Made by a program: the position numbers and the translations under genes | Part shown: positions 1 through 12,026 of the stretch, in pieces | How the letters are laid out: the number at the start of each line of letters is the position of its first letter | Position numbering within the stretch: the first letter of the stretch is position 1 | The notes under the pieces: generated by a model | Database searches by the model: none | What the model saw: only the letters and a program-made list of their open reading frames with translations | Told to the model about the DNA's origin: nothing | Source of the DNA: Pestalotiopsis fici W106-1 | Taxonomy: Eukaryota; Ascomycota; Sordariomycetes; Amphisphaeriales; Sporocadaceae | Length of the DNA: 64,000 nucleotides | NCBI RefSeq assembly: GCF_000516985.1 | Contig: NW_006917099.1 | Span: forward strand, 1,814,685 to 1,878,684 | Direction of reading: 5' to 3'

Positions 1-648
1 CATCAGAGCCAGGACATTCTTGCCATGCGAAACCCGAATTGCGTCCTCGAAGCACTTGAGTGCATTGCGCAAGAGATCGGCCTTCTCAGGGTCAATGGCA
101 GTGGGCCCAGACGACTTGGATGGTGATACTAGCGAGGCCCTCAGCAGATAGATGACACCTCTTGCTAGAAACAACGGAGGAAAGGCTGGGTTGATGCGCA
201 GTGCTTCGTTGAGGGATTGTGTGGCCTGGTTGAGATAGTACTCCTTTGTCTTGGCCTCGGATGATAACGTGCCCTCGGGGGCTACACGTGGTGCCTCTCT
301 GCTCTTCCAGAGGTACATCCAACAGAGAGCGCTGACCATGCTCAACTTTTCCTTGGGATTGTTATTTTGCATGGCATTGCCGCCGCGGATGAGCATCTCA
401 ATTGCATTGTCAATATTACTGTGCTTGGCGTAGGCAATGGCGACGGTCATCCAGTAGGTTCGGGCGGCGCTTTCGTTCTCGAGCATTTCGCAAAGTTCGG
501 TAGGGTCGTCGGCGAGGGCACCAAGACTGATCTCGATGGCTTCATCTTCTTGTCCGCCCTGGAAGGGGACATCCACACTCGCAGGGATATCCGAAAATCG
601 CTTGCTTAGAGGCACACCATTCCGGTGGCCATTTTGAGTTGCTGCCAT
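1..648 (-). CDS. CTR9: Paf1 complex subunit Ctr9 (TPR protein), N-terminal part
   Basis: The open frame runs without a stop from an ATG at 648 to the left window edge, giving the first 216 residues; the C-terminal part lies outside. The protein opens with a short variable leader followed by an acidic stretch (RFSDIP, DDPTEL) and then helical segments of TPR type (for example YWMTVAIAYAKH and ALRINPAFPPLFLARG). This matches the known N-terminus of fungal Ctr9/Tpr1. Ctr9 is the TPR scaffold of the nuclear Paf1 complex, which travels with RNA polymerase II and supports histone H2B ubiquitination and elongation. It is a housekeeping gene and marks the conserved left flank. The identification rests on recalled family features, not a search. 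Confidence 0.85.
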   Translation of the reverse strand, partial: MAATQNGHRNGVPLSKRFSDIPASVDVPFQGGQEDEAIEISLGALADDPTELCEMLENESAARTYWMTVAIAYAKHSNIDNAIEMLIRGGNAMQNNNPKEKLSMVSALCWMYLWKSREAPRVAPEGTLSSEAKTKEYYLNQATQSLNEALRINPAFPPLFLARGVIYLLRASLVSPSKSSGPTAIDPEKADLLRNALKCFEDAIRVSHGKNVLALM

Positions 649-2077
649 GGTGGCAGTATGTGTGTGTTTGATGAATTGAAGTGTTCAAGGACGTTTGGGA
701 AGGGTCGGCGTCTGAGGCGTCGCGTCGTCGCGTAAGTGAATGGAGATATCAGGACAGCTCAGTCATCTCAAAGAAGCAACGCAGGCGCCGACGAGGGTAA
801 AGAGAGTCGACGCAGGGGCCTCGATACGTCGCGTCTTTTGTCGAGTGTTGCGACGGCGCGCACAACGAGGAGGTGATGGATTGATGGGTGTTGCGCAAGG
901 CCTTGCATTAAAAGTTCCAGAGGTCGATGAGGCTGAACACCTTTGCTAGATAGAAATGCCCAGGCAGGTATCTACCTGCGCCGAACCCCTGCAAAGTTGC
1001 TTGAGCTGCCCAGCAAAAGCCCTTCAATTGCACCCAGCGAGCTGTGCTGTGGTCCGGCCCACCCCTCGCTAACCAAATATGCTCTAGCGCATCCGACCTA
1101 GCTTGCATTCTAGAATCCAGATGTTCTCGACGCTCATACATGGCTTCGTGGATATTCGCTTGACCTTCTCTTGATTGCTTATCGTTATGTTGATTTGACA
1201 TACACATCACTGGGAACAGGCTGTTGAAGTCAGGACTGAGATTCAAGGTGCGTTTTAGGATAAATTCTGGACCCAAAAATTAAGCAAATTCATGATATCA
1301 AAGGCTGGTGATATTTCCTTGCTTTCCCATTGAAATCGTGCCAGAGACAGCGGCTTTAATATCGTTCCAACTGTTCATTAAAACTTGCCGCTCCAAGATG
1401 GATGGGTCTCAAAAAGGCTTGGGCGTATCTGACGGTTCGAGATTTGGGAAATACAAACTCGCTAGTTCGTATGTGCTATCCAATACCTGCTAACTCCAAC
1501 CAAGTTTTCAGTCATTTACTGCGCTTCATGAAGGAGATATGTTTGCGCTCGATACCCTTTGTAGCCAAATTACTGCTCATGCAACAAATGCATCAATACG
1601 AACATGTTCCCCTCATGCAGTTGTATAAGCTATCCCTCGTATAGAGTAAAGATAACTCATTCATCAGAACGCCACGATCGAGGAGGAGTGGTGTCGTTTG
1701 CCCGACTTGAGTGCTCCTTCAACAACTTCTTATTCAGAATTTGCCAGGTAGACTGTGCCCAATGTTTCCACGGGCAGCGTCTGTTCATAGCACTCAAGTC
1801 GAACCAACACTACTTTCATGGCAATTCGCAAAGTTATTCTTATGCCGTGGTACTATCGCCCAGTGAGACCCCATTGGAGACATATTCGCCCTTGCTGCCA
1901 CGCCCTAGCGTTGTTCCGACCGCGAGATAAATGGTCGAATGGAAGTGCTCCGTAATCTTCTAGCTCTTTGCATGTAAAGTAAGACAGAAAAGAAAAATCG
2001 CACCAGAGTTCCGCGACAATTTGTTTGTTTGTCTTTTTGCACACTCGCACGATGAGATGCGTCGCTCAAGAGATACT
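649..2077. other. Intergenic, no gene recognised
   Basis: This 1.4 kb stretch holds the CTR9 upstream region (left) and the region downstream of the GH5 gene (right). Only short overlapping frames without family resemblance are present. I see no RNA gene, repeat or transposon. Confidence 0.6.
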
Positions 2078-3574
2078 TCACAAGAAGCACAGCACAAGCA
2101 GACCGCAGGCCACAAGTCTGGCGACAACAGACTGGAGTAGTGCCGAGGCAGGAATAGATCCAGACGTTGGCACGGGAGAAGTGCTCGATGCAGTCGTAGC
2201 AGACGCCAAAGAGGTGGCGGTTGTACTGGTCGCTGCCGTGATGAGAGTCATGCCGCTATATGCAGTAGCACTCGGCGGCAACAGAGTGGGCGGTTCGGTA
2301 TCGATCAGGAGCGAGGTCACGGTTTGGAGGGACCACGTCGATGGGATGACTATGCTTGTACCCGAGAGCACGATCGAGGCAATACCTGTGGTTGTTGATG
2401 CTGCTATTGCTGATGAAACCGTCAGTGATGATGACGACGAAGAGACTGATGATGCTGATGTAGTTGAAGAGACAATCTGGCTCGTAGTGGTTGGCGTAGA
2501 AGTGTTACTCGAACTCAGCCAAGGACCAAAGACGCATTGTGTCATGAGACTGTTGTCGACATATTGACCGCTTTGCTTCGAGGGCGTCAAGCTGAGGACG
2601 TATGAAGTCGAGAAACTTCCCGCTGCCCATGCCACGAAGCCAACAAAAACGTCCGAGTTCTGGTTGATGAATGCGTTTTGTGAACAAAAGTTTGTCAGGC
2701 AGGAGGCGTCGCTTGACGCTCCACTCTCACTAATGAGACCTTGCCTCCCGTTATTCCTTAGATACAGAGAGAGCTCAGTGAAAGCGTCCACGTTATCCGT
2801 AACACATTCTTCGTGCGTGCCCGAGTTGTCTTCGTCCAAATACTTGTGGATATCGAGGACCAGGCCATCCGTGCTGCCATCTGGATTCGTGATGGTCATT
2901 AACTTGTCTGCTGAACCACTTGACACAAGAGTTGCGGCACTATCAAAGTTGGTACCAGGAAGAAGTATCATTTGCGATGCCGCTCCGGCGTTTCTGATTG
3001 CTGTCACTACCTTCTGACAGGTTTGCGCCCATAGGTCGATGTCTAAATCATGCGGCTCGTTCATGATCTCAAACACAATGTTGTCATTTGCCGCATATTT
3101 TGTGGCCAGCTGAGTCCAAAGGCTGACAAACTGGTCGTCTGATGGTCCGCCTTGGCCAATGATTCCGCCATTCCAGCGTGCAAAGTTGTGAATATCGATC
3201 ATGCAATGGGCTCCTGTACCAAGACAGGCTTGAATGAGCTGATCATACTTTGCCAAGTTGGCATCGTTCAGAGTTCCGCCCAACTGATTGTTTACAAGAA
3301 ATTGCCACGATGTAGCTTGATTGTGGACGTTAGTGTCATTGTCCCTTCACGGGAGGTAGGATCAGGACTCACGAATCCTCATCAAGTTCATGCCCTCACC
3401 AACAAAGTGGCTCATTTGATCAGAGGCATCACCGGCAAACTGAACCGATGAGGTCGGACATGTTCCATCAATTTGGCATCCAAAATCTCCTCCGGCGATC
3501 GCGACACCCAAAAATTGAACCTTTGCAAATGCAATCGGTATCGATGCAAACGCTACTATACTGTGTAGCAACAT
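2078..3574 (-). CDS. GH5 endoglucanase, secreted, Ser/Thr-rich tail with probable GPI signal
   Basis: Two exons, complement(2078..3315, 3373..3574), encode 479 residues. The 57-nt intron (3316-3372) has GTGAGT, ACTAAC and AAG signals, and splicing restores the family sequence RIPTSWQFLVNNQLGGTL. The start at 3574 was chosen because it gives a typical signal peptide (hydrophobic core ending AFA); an in-frame upstream ATG gives no secretion signal at its N-terminus. The catalytic domain shows the acid/base Glu in MNEPHD (about residue 154) and the nucleophile Glu in ISESGA (about 264), both GH5 hallmarks. After about residue 310 comes a long Ser/Thr-rich linker and a hydrophobic C-terminus (ACGLLVLCFL), which looks like a GPI-anchor signal. 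No cellulose-binding module is seen. Expected role: endo-beta-1,4-glucanase on the outer membrane or wall. It is unlikely to belong to the metabolite locus. Confidence 0.88.
3316..3372 (-). other. Intron of the GH5 gene
   Basis: This 57-nt intron has donor GTGAGT, branch ACTAAC and acceptor AAG. Removing it joins MRI to PTSW in the conserved GH5 order. Confidence 0.85.
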
Positions 3575-5362
3575 GATGGACGATGCAGCCCAAAAGAAAG
3601 AACGAATGGAAACGAATGTAAAGTGATTCAAAACGAAAGGAATATATGTTTTCCTTACAACATGCTGCACTCCATGAATCGACTTACACCAGAAAGGGAG
3701 GTGAAGTGCCAAAGAGGCTCAACAGAATGCAAGAGGCGCTTCAAAATTAGAGCGATATAGATGAAAAGCTCGCTAAGAGAGCAAGAAAGCCCGGAAATCT
3801 CAAATTAACACGCATTCTATGATGAGCTTAATGAAGTACAAGAATTGAGTGGGTGTGCTGTTGTCGCGCACACAGTGGGCAGATCCACTCACATGATTGG
3901 CGTTGCGCCAAGGGGATCAAACAGTTGCAGTCTCAGATGGGCAATTGGTACCAGGTTGTTGAACCACAAAGAGGATCTACTGGTGCTGTGCTAACCCGGT
4001 TGGGACCACGAAGCTCTATCTACGACTTCCGTTTTGGATATTCAATCCTTGCGCATAGTCTTGGCCTACAGATGTCAAAGATAGAGATCAATCACGACGA
4101 CGCAAAGTCGGTCGTCGTCGCTGGTGGGGACGGACGTTGGAGATATATTTCATGTTCCGAGACCCGCACACTGTTGACAACTTGAGCTTGTGATGGCAAC
4201 GGCACCTCCCAGACTGCCAGACCTTTCGTGCTACCACACGTGCTGACGAGATGGGATGGACAGGTCGAAAACCGGTATTCCGGCATTGTGTCGTGGATTG
4301 TTGAACAGAGTGCAGTCCGTCTTGATCATTGGTCAGGCCTCAGTTAGGCTGCTTTACCTGGCCTATCACCAAGTCCTATGGAGAGTCATTCTGCTGATCT
4401 GTGATTCGTGACGAATAGAGATATCGGGACAATCGCGGGTTCTTTGCTCCAGCTGAAAAGCCCGGCCTCACTCACTGCTGAAATTCTAGCTGACGAGCTT
4501 GGACAGACTCGGAGAGGCTCTCCATGATTGCAGAAACTTTGAAAGATCCTGTGCCTCGATAACGACGACAAGAACAACTATCGCAAGGAATTGAGAGAAA
4601 ATCAGGACGGCGATTCAGCGACATCACCAAGAGATCATACACAATTTTTGTGCGCAATATGAAACAGGATGCCCATGGCGATGGTCAAGTGCGAGGAGTT
4701 TGACGACTGATCCCGATGGAATCGCTGGCTGGGACTGGCGAGACCATACTGATCTCTCCTTCACAGCCATCTGCTTCCAGTGTCTGAAAGAGCCGTCCAA
4801 AAAAAACCAAAAAAAAAAAACCTTAAAACTTAGAATAGCACCATGACCTCCATCCGTCGTGCCAATCCTGTCGCAATAATGCGAAACATATTGACAAGAG
4901 GCTACAAGTCTTCTGCAAAAAGGTCGTGTGTAAGGACAGATAGGCAGGACTCGATCGCTAGGGTCTCGAGTAATGGGACTATTCTGATGAATTAAAAGTA
5001 TCATGAGGTTGTCTTGGAGGCAAGTTTGAAAAATTGAAGAAATACCAATTCTTCTATCCCGTGGGATTTAAAAAATGAAATTCGATTCCTTTGGTAGTGA
5101 ATTCGTAATGTGGTAAACTTAACAGTGAAGGTTGGTGGGCATAAGCAAGTTGGTTCGGGGGGATGGAGTTCGCTGGCCCTCTAAAGAATAAAAGTTGAGT
5201 GGGGACAGCTCAGGCCAAGACAGAGCGCGCTAACATCTTCCTACCTAAAGACGCCAGAATATATCTTTGCCTTTTTCATCACTTGCACTCGTTTGGGACG
5301 CCAAAGCATCATGGCATTTACCCTGTGATTCAATTATCGGTCCAGATCAGAGCGCCTAGTGA
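3575..5362. other. Intergenic, divergent promoters of the GH5 and rhomboid genes
   Basis: These 1.8 kb lie between two divergently transcribed genes. Apart from an A-rich run at about 4799-4820, I see only short spurious frames and nothing with recognisable coding or repeat structure. Confidence 0.55.
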
Positions 5363-6429
5363 ATGACGATGCTCTGCGCGCACCTGGGTCGACGGGCGTT
5401 GCCCCGCCTGGCGCACCAAGCACCTCGCGTCCATAGGCGATATATGGGCACTCAAGGATATGTTCAGCGCCTGTTCCAAAACATGCGACCCAAAGTCCCG
5501 ATTCTCAAGCCAGTCGTCTGGTGCGTCACTGCCATTGGCACAATCTACTTTGGACTGGCGGCGTTCGAGGTTCGTCGCGAGATCAAGAACTACACCAAGT
5601 ACGGCTTCAACTCAAAGCCCGACTCGTATGACGCGTTGTTCGCGGCGAGCTATAGCAGAAAGCATCAACAGAGTCATCGCCAGGCCGTCAGTGTCTCTCC
5701 GTTCGACCTTTGGAGCAACCTCTCCGAGACGCAAAAGGTCATCTTGGCCAATATTGCCTTGAATACCGGCATTTACGCCGCTACTTCCGTTTCAGGACCA
5801 CACACTCGGTGGTACTTTAGCCACATACCCATTACTGGGCGAAACTACACCATGCTCACCTCCATGTTTGGACACCTCTCGGGAATGCACCTTTTATTCA
5901 ATATGTACTGTTTATACGTAGGTCTCAATCAGTCGTCCTGATCTCGTTTGTGGTATCGCAAGCTTACTGGAGTTCTTCTTAGAGTTTCGGGCCGGCTCTT
6001 GCGCGTACGTCTACATTTCAAGATAGCGCACCTCACCTTGCGGCCTTTTACCTCTCTGCTGGAATCCTGTCGAGTCTGGCAGCCCAGATCGAGGCGAGAG
6101 TACCGTCTCGCCGTTTCTGGCGTGGCTCTGGCGCCAGTGGTGCCATTATGGCCTTCGTCGGCGCATTTGGCATGTCGTTTCCCCATGCGCAGATTGGCAT
6201 CATCTTCGTCCCTGGATCGGTGGATGCGCAACTAGCCCTGAGCTTGATGGCGGCGTTTGAGACGTATGGACTCATCTTTGGTATCCCCTACCTCCGTTGG
6301 GGACATTCGGTGCACTTGGCCGGCTTGGCCATTGGCGCGGCCTATGCGCACTTTGATGGAAATGGCAAGATATGGGATGCCACGAAGAGAACCGCCTTTA
6401 ACCAGATGCGAAGGGTTGGTATGGTATAA
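5363..6429 (+). CDS. Mitochondrial rhomboid protease (Pcp1/PARL type)
   Basis: Two exons, 5363..5917 and 5983..6429, encode 333 residues; the 65-nt intron lies after FNMYCLY. The N-terminus is rich in Arg and His and lacks acids, as in a mitochondrial targeting sequence. One or more hydrophobic segments follow, and then the rhomboid core: HLLFNMYCLY, the serine-protease motif GSGASGAI (catalytic Ser about 237) and the C-terminal HSVHLAGLAIG with the catalytic His. By family knowledge, Pcp1/Rbd1-type rhomboids of the inner membrane cleave proteins such as cytochrome c peroxidase and the fusion GTPase Mgm1. The length fits the family. A downstream ATG (MGTQGY) is an alternative start. This is a housekeeping flank gene. 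Confidence 0.87.
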
Positions 6430-7624
6430 TTTGCGAATTTTACGCATGCACCTTGCTTTTCAAAGCGTTGATCGACAGACGAGAAGTACGCAGTAGCCAT
6501 CAGGAGGAAGCCAGGTCTCGCTCATTTGAATGAGAATCCTAGGTATTCATAGGCACCAAAGGCCACTAGATCACAGGCGCCGACAAACAAACCCCTTCAT
6601 CCATTGTATAATAGGTATTGTGACGACGAACCATTTCTTCTTCTTCATGGGGCTTGCAACCTTGAAGCCTTTCACTAGGCAAGTCAGGCGCACGACCCTC
6701 GTTTGCTTGCCAGAAATATCACAAATGACGAATCAGCCAGCTTGTTTCTCGCATTTCTTGTTGTCTTTTGCCAATCGCTCGTTCTCATGACAGACCAAGG
6801 AAAATAGGCGCCTGGCCTTTGCCCACCGACTTGACCTATCGCAAATTCGTCTTTCTATCCCCGTCGCGTACGGTGATACTTTTCATCATGATCCTGCTCA
6901 GTTGTCGCGTTTTCTGCATGTAAAGTGTTTGAATCATATAAATATGTTTGACTGAATATTTAGGCACATACGACCATAGATAGTTGAAAACATGGCATCC
7001 CGTTCGCTCTGCCCTCATTAAGCAACTAATCGCCGAATCAGTACTCAGGTGGGTGACCACTGGGGAATCCTCGGTGTTGTATGTTTTTCTTTTTCTCGTA
7101 ACTGTGAGATTTTTGTTCATTTTGCTTTAGTTTAATGGAAGGAGGAGTAGTGTTCACGTTAAGATCACGAAGAGTCGGATGTAGAGGGACAGCCAGTACT
7201 GTGGGTAGAACCAAGACATTAGATAGAATCACAGATATACGTTTGATGAAGCTATGCAAGGGAAACAATTTACAGTGGAAAAAACTGGGAAAATCCCGAA
7301 AGCGAATAGTAGTTTATTGGTGGTGATGGAGAGGGGAGAAGTTATGTAGAGCCAAGACCTTTGTCTGGTTTTCCTCCCAGGTCTTTGTGGACCAAGTGTG
7401 CTCAGTGGCACCTGCCAGATGTCAGCCCATCCAACGTCATGCGCAGTTAGTGACCACAAAAGGTGCTAGTATATCTTGACAGCAGGACGGTGGGCAATGG
7501 AAGTCGGAGACTCTGTGGTTATAATAAATATGATACACATATAAAGGAAGTAAGTGAAGCCAAAGAGTCATCTGGTACACATTTTCAGCTCGGCGAATCC
7601 TCTTGCTGTCATGTACAGGCAGTG
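6430..7624. other. Intergenic, nothing recognised
   Basis: This 1.2 kb lies downstream of the rhomboid gene. It is AT-rich and has no frame resembling a known family. Confidence 0.55.
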
Positions 7625-8018
7625 AGTGGCCTTGGTAAAATAGACATTGTCAAGCGCGAGGTCCGCATCGACTGTGGTAGGACTACTGCAGTATCAGGAG
7701 ACCGACAACGTCCCCGACGATGCGGTGTTCTCAACCGGGACCGTCACAGTCTGCCAGGCTGTACGAGCGAGCAGTCGCTATGTTGGTCAACGTGAATGTC
7801 AGGGTGCCAATTGTAGTGTCGGCGTAGACAACTGTGAGTGTGCAGCTCGATGTGGGAAATACGATGGACCCGTAGATTCTATAGCTGAACGACAGTGCAG
7901 AACTGCCGGAAACGTCTGACAATGCCTGCGATATCTCTGCGGGTGATGATCTTTGCCCGTAGAGTACACTATCGCGGAGGGAAAAAGACAAAGAGTCGGT
8001 AAGGCGCTCATTGAACAA
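7625..8018 (-). pseudogene. Decayed C-terminal fragment of a secreted CBM-like/beta-sandwich protein
   Basis: Read on the minus strand, an initial frame (8018 to about 7760) encodes a pattern seen in carbohydrate-binding-like domains of fungal extracellular proteins: ISQALSDVSGSSALSFSYR, then SCTLTVVY and TTIGTLTF. The natural continuation (QTVTVPVENTASSGTLSVS, then DADLALDNVYFT) lies in a different frame from about 7755. That second frame is also cut by a TGA at 7694-7696. No N-terminal part or signal peptide is visible upstream. A frameshift plus a stop indicates a relic, not a spliced gene, though a short intron cannot be fully excluded. The family assignment is by pattern only. Confidence 0.45.
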
Positions 8019-9271
8019 TGACTGCGATACAATTCTTTAATTTTGGTTGCCCGTGGTTGGCTGAGAATGGCGCATTTACAGTTCTGCGAACGTGCTTGCG
8101 GTATGTAAGAGATGTTGGATTGTTAGTAGTTTATGCCTGCCTAGAACCCCGTCACCACCCGCACTTGCAAGGCCTGATTGCTCCTCATCAGCTGCAAACC
8201 GAGCTAACCATGGGGGGTGAAAATGGAATGGTCGTGTTAGCGAGGTTGGATTGGTAGGAAAAAGCAAAGTATAGTAAGGAGCTGAGAATAATGGGCAAGG
8301 GTAGTGCCCGTCATGCTGGTGTAGAGTACCAAAGGGGTGGTATACTATAGTTGATGGATGGTTGTTTTATGGAAGCTGAAATAGTGGGCGCGCATGGGAA
8401 CTTGGAATATCAGTAGCCTGCAGCCTGGTAACCGGGCCGGGACTTTTGCTAGCGTACTCCATATACGGCCTCTTCAGTAGTGGGGGAAAGGACTGAAATC
8501 CTACAATTCCTAATGTTTAGCGAGCGCTATAGCTTATCTAGGGTGGAGAGATGGCCAAATCTTCTAGGTTAGAACTTACTATGTGTTCGTTGATCCTTCT
8601 TTTTGATGTCGTGCCGTAACATGACTAGGAATTAATACAATTGAAGTCTAGACTTGTGAACCATTTCAAGACGCCCTACTTATCTGACTGTTTTCTGAGT
8701 ACAGTCATTCTTGGTTAGCGATCTCTTTTAGCATAAAACCCCTAACACCCCTTGGTAAAGTCTGGTTTATCTAGAAAACCAGTAAGTAGTCGTCATGCAC
8801 GAGTGGAAAAGGATTTGTGTACATGAATAGTGCCCCACGAGTTCCATACATAAAAAAAAAAATGCTTTATTTTATCCCCGGCGTAGGATTGGAGAGCCAC
8901 GTTGCTGGGGACATGAGTGGTCAGAAGAAGCATGGGCCGTTTCATGGGTGTCTTGACCTGAATCTCAATAAACAACGCCAGCGAGGCCAAGCCAAGATAA
9001 TATCGAACGCCACCTTACGTTTTCACGTGGAATGAGCCACACTTCATGCATGTACCCACGGCTTAGCACGTGGACTATGCAATCACTCCAGAAGCGAACT
9101 AATCATATGTCATTCCGTGCGACACAGTCAGGTGCAAGGTACGCGTGCTATGCATACTGTCTCGCTCCGAGATACAGCAAGAAGTCTACTTAAGTTCGCG
9201 GCCCGCCTGACCACTGAAGGACGCTGTAGGTTCATCCCAACCCATCGTAACCTGCTCAACTCGTCAGCATC
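8019..9271. other. Intergenic, nothing recognised
   Basis: This 1.25 kb stretch precedes the epoxide hydrolase-like gene. It holds only short frames and an A10-type run near 8853. No gene, RNA or repeat is seen. Confidence 0.55.
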
Positions 9272-10707
9272 ATGAAGGCTACGTACCTACTTCAAAGCTT
9301 TTTGGGGGTTCTGCCGGGTGGTGCGGCGTGCGCCTCGGTGACCAACTTCACAATCAATCTCAACGCGTCTCGAATGCTCCAGTTGATCAGTCTCACCGAG
9401 TTACCCGCCCAGGAAGAGTATCCTGGGCTTGGCGCGTCGCTCGGCATTGATTTGAATGTGCTCAAGTCACTGCAGCACCAATGGACGACAAATTTTAGCT
9501 GGCCCGCTGAACAAGCCGCCCTGAACAAGTCAGTATCCATGTGCCATACCCGTTCGACGCGCCGTCGTGGACTGACCTGATAGGTACCCTCAATACACCA
9601 CGACCATTGAAGGCCTGAAAGTTCACTTTATCCATCAAAAGTCCGGCGAGCCAGACGCGATCCCGGTCATATTGAATCACGGATGGCCTGGTTCTTTTGC
9701 CGAATATGTGCCGTTGATCGATCCATTGACTACCGTCGCTACTACATCCAATGGAACGGCTGTATCTTTTGACGTTGTGGTGCCCTCGCTACCTGGTTAT
9801 GCATTCTCGAGCGCACCACCGGCCAACTGGACATTGGATGACACAGCGAGGATATTCAATACCCTCATGACTGAAGTCCTGGGATATAACACTTACGCTG
9901 CACACGGAAACGACTGGGGGAGCACAGTGGCCTATAGCATGTACGACCAGTTCAATACGACTGTACGGGCTGTGCATCTTCTCGGCATACCATTTCTCCC
10001 TCTGAGTCCGGAACAGTTTCCTGACTACAATATCACTCTTAACGAAGACGAGCAGTTTCAGGAGTCACTGGTGTTGGCATTTGACGCTGGGTACAGCCTC
10101 GAGCAAACAAACAAGGTAAGTCTGCAACCCTTCGGTACTTGGTTTCCCAGACAGCTAAAAACGCAGCCCAACACGATTGGACTCGCCCTGTACGACAACC
10201 CTGTTGGACAATTGGCCTGGATGGGAGAGAAGTGGATCAACTGTAAGACTGTTCAACGATATTGCATGGTTTGTCTGCCGCCGAAACACTGACACATGTC
10301 AAAGGGTCCGATCCACGGGCGGGAACACCACCATCTGTCCTCACGCACAATGAGATTCTTCGCGAGGTCTCGTTGTACTACCTGACAAAGTCTTTTGTTT
10401 CCTCGGTCTTCACATATGCGCAGAACTCTGGCGCACTAAAGTCGACTTACAGCAAGGCGCGCACAGATGCGCCGATGCTGTTTAGCAGCTTCAAGTGGAG
10501 CGGTGCCTTCTGGACTGAGGAGGTCGTGTCGTGGGTAGGAAACCTGGTTTCATACGTCTGTAAGTACTGCCTCCTACATTTCTGTGCATGCGCGGTTCCT
10601 AACGAAAAGGCACAGACCACGACTTTGGCGGGCACTTTCCAGCCTTGGACAACCCACCAGCTCTGGTTGATGATATTCGACAAATTGCAGACTACTGGAC
10701 GACTTGA
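9272..10707 (+). CDS. Secreted epoxide hydrolase-like alpha/beta hydrolase
   Basis: Five exons, 9272..9528, 9584..10115, 10167..10242, 10305..10559 and 10616..10707, encode 403 residues. The N-terminus resembles a signal peptide. The N-terminal epoxide-hydrolase region (SLTELPAQEEYPGLG) is followed by the oxyanion motif HGWPGS (about residue 118), the nucleophile Asp in HGNDWGS (about 196), the conserved segment PNTIGLALYDNPVGQLAW, the cap-derived WSDPRAGTPPS, and the catalytic His in GGHFPALD (about 380). These are marks of the microsomal-type epoxide hydrolase group. The second intron (51 nt) keeps the frame, so its use is likely but not forced. The enzyme would open epoxides to diols. It may be the left edge of the metabolite locus or an independent detoxification gene. 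Confidence 0.85.
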
Positions 10708-12026
10708 GCAAGAGGAAGATGCTGTCACGTTGGGCTAAATAGGGCGCAAGGGGTACTACGGATGAGAATCAAACACTTAATTGGTAGGTATGGCAGGATT
10801 TGGTATCGAGAGTTCATTTCTTTGGCCTGTTACTAGGCATTCTATCACCATAATTTCTTGTAATGCATCCGTGAAGCACATCGAATATCCTGATACCAGC
10901 ATCAGGTCTTGGTGTTGAACTGTTTTATGAATGGCTTCATGAGAACTTTGCGGACTGCCGTAAATACGCAGTCTAACCAACCAACCCGTCATGTAGGGCA
11001 TTTCATAGCACGCGTGGTTTTCGCCTGCAATCTACATCAGTGGGACACGTACCCATAGACGGGCTCCCGTAATCACCTCAGGCCAGGATAACAAGCAAGA
11101 CGGCTAGAACGAAGAGGCTTTTGACCATGAGCAGCTTCTTCCCACCGGCGTTCCATCCCACTACCACAAACAAAACGGACCAGGGCACGCATGTGGATTT
11201 GCTCTTTACTGTGTACGTTATCGCATTGCAAAGTCTTGCGGGGTCAACATGCCAAGATCCGGTCAGTATCCCCCCAAAAGCTTTCCAGCCCGATGCTTAC
11301 TGCAGGCCAGGTGCACCGTACGCAAGGGAGTCATGCCCCAGGGAGGGCCAAATGATTCCCAGCGCTGAATTTCGCTTGCTTCCCACCATTTCACAACTAC
11401 CCAGTAGATTAGGGAGGTAGAGCTGTTGCCACTCGTCAGCCGCATATGAGATGCCACCCAATGGAACCCCGGACGGCCACAGGGTTGGAATCCGTCTGTC
11501 GAGCGGGGCAGGAAAGGCTGCAGGGCATCATCTGCAGGGCACCCTTTTCGACCGGTGTCCAGTATGTATGCACTGATCATGCACTATCCATCCATACCAG
11601 TACACGGTACATACATGTGGGTTGCGGGTAACTCCCTGTATGTACGAGCGACATAGTCTAAAACTGCATTTTGGTACAATTGGTTTACTGTAGGCAAGTT
11701 TATCAATACCCAACCTGCAATGCAACGTACTCATCACACGGGCATACCGAATTAAGACCCTGGCTTTGTGTCAATCGGACTATGATGCTTTCGCTTCACC
11801 CAGCCAGCGCGTCCTTTCGAGAATTGTTCCTTCGCAGTAGCATCTTGAAATCCGTGCAATATACTGCACAATTTGTCCTGTTGGAGAAGCGTTGCACAAA
11901 CCACCAGAAAGAAGATTACACCAACACCGTAAATTAAGCAGCATTTCAGCCACGTAACTACCTGGGTAAAAGCCAGGGCGCATTTTTAATCACGTTTCTT
12001 CCAACGACGCATCGCGATACTTCCCC
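10708..12026. other. Intergenic, nothing recognised
   Basis: This 1.3 kb lies between the epoxide hydrolase-like gene and P450-A. Only short frames on both strands are present, without family resemblance. Confidence 0.55.

Noticed and set aside
908..1276. A 122-codon minus-strand frame upstream of CTR9
   Set aside because: No family resemblance, no signal or domain, and its composition looks like spurious intergenic frames.
3853..4185. A 110-codon plus-strand frame between the GH5 and rhomboid genes
   Set aside because: No recognisable motif and no splice context; likely chance.
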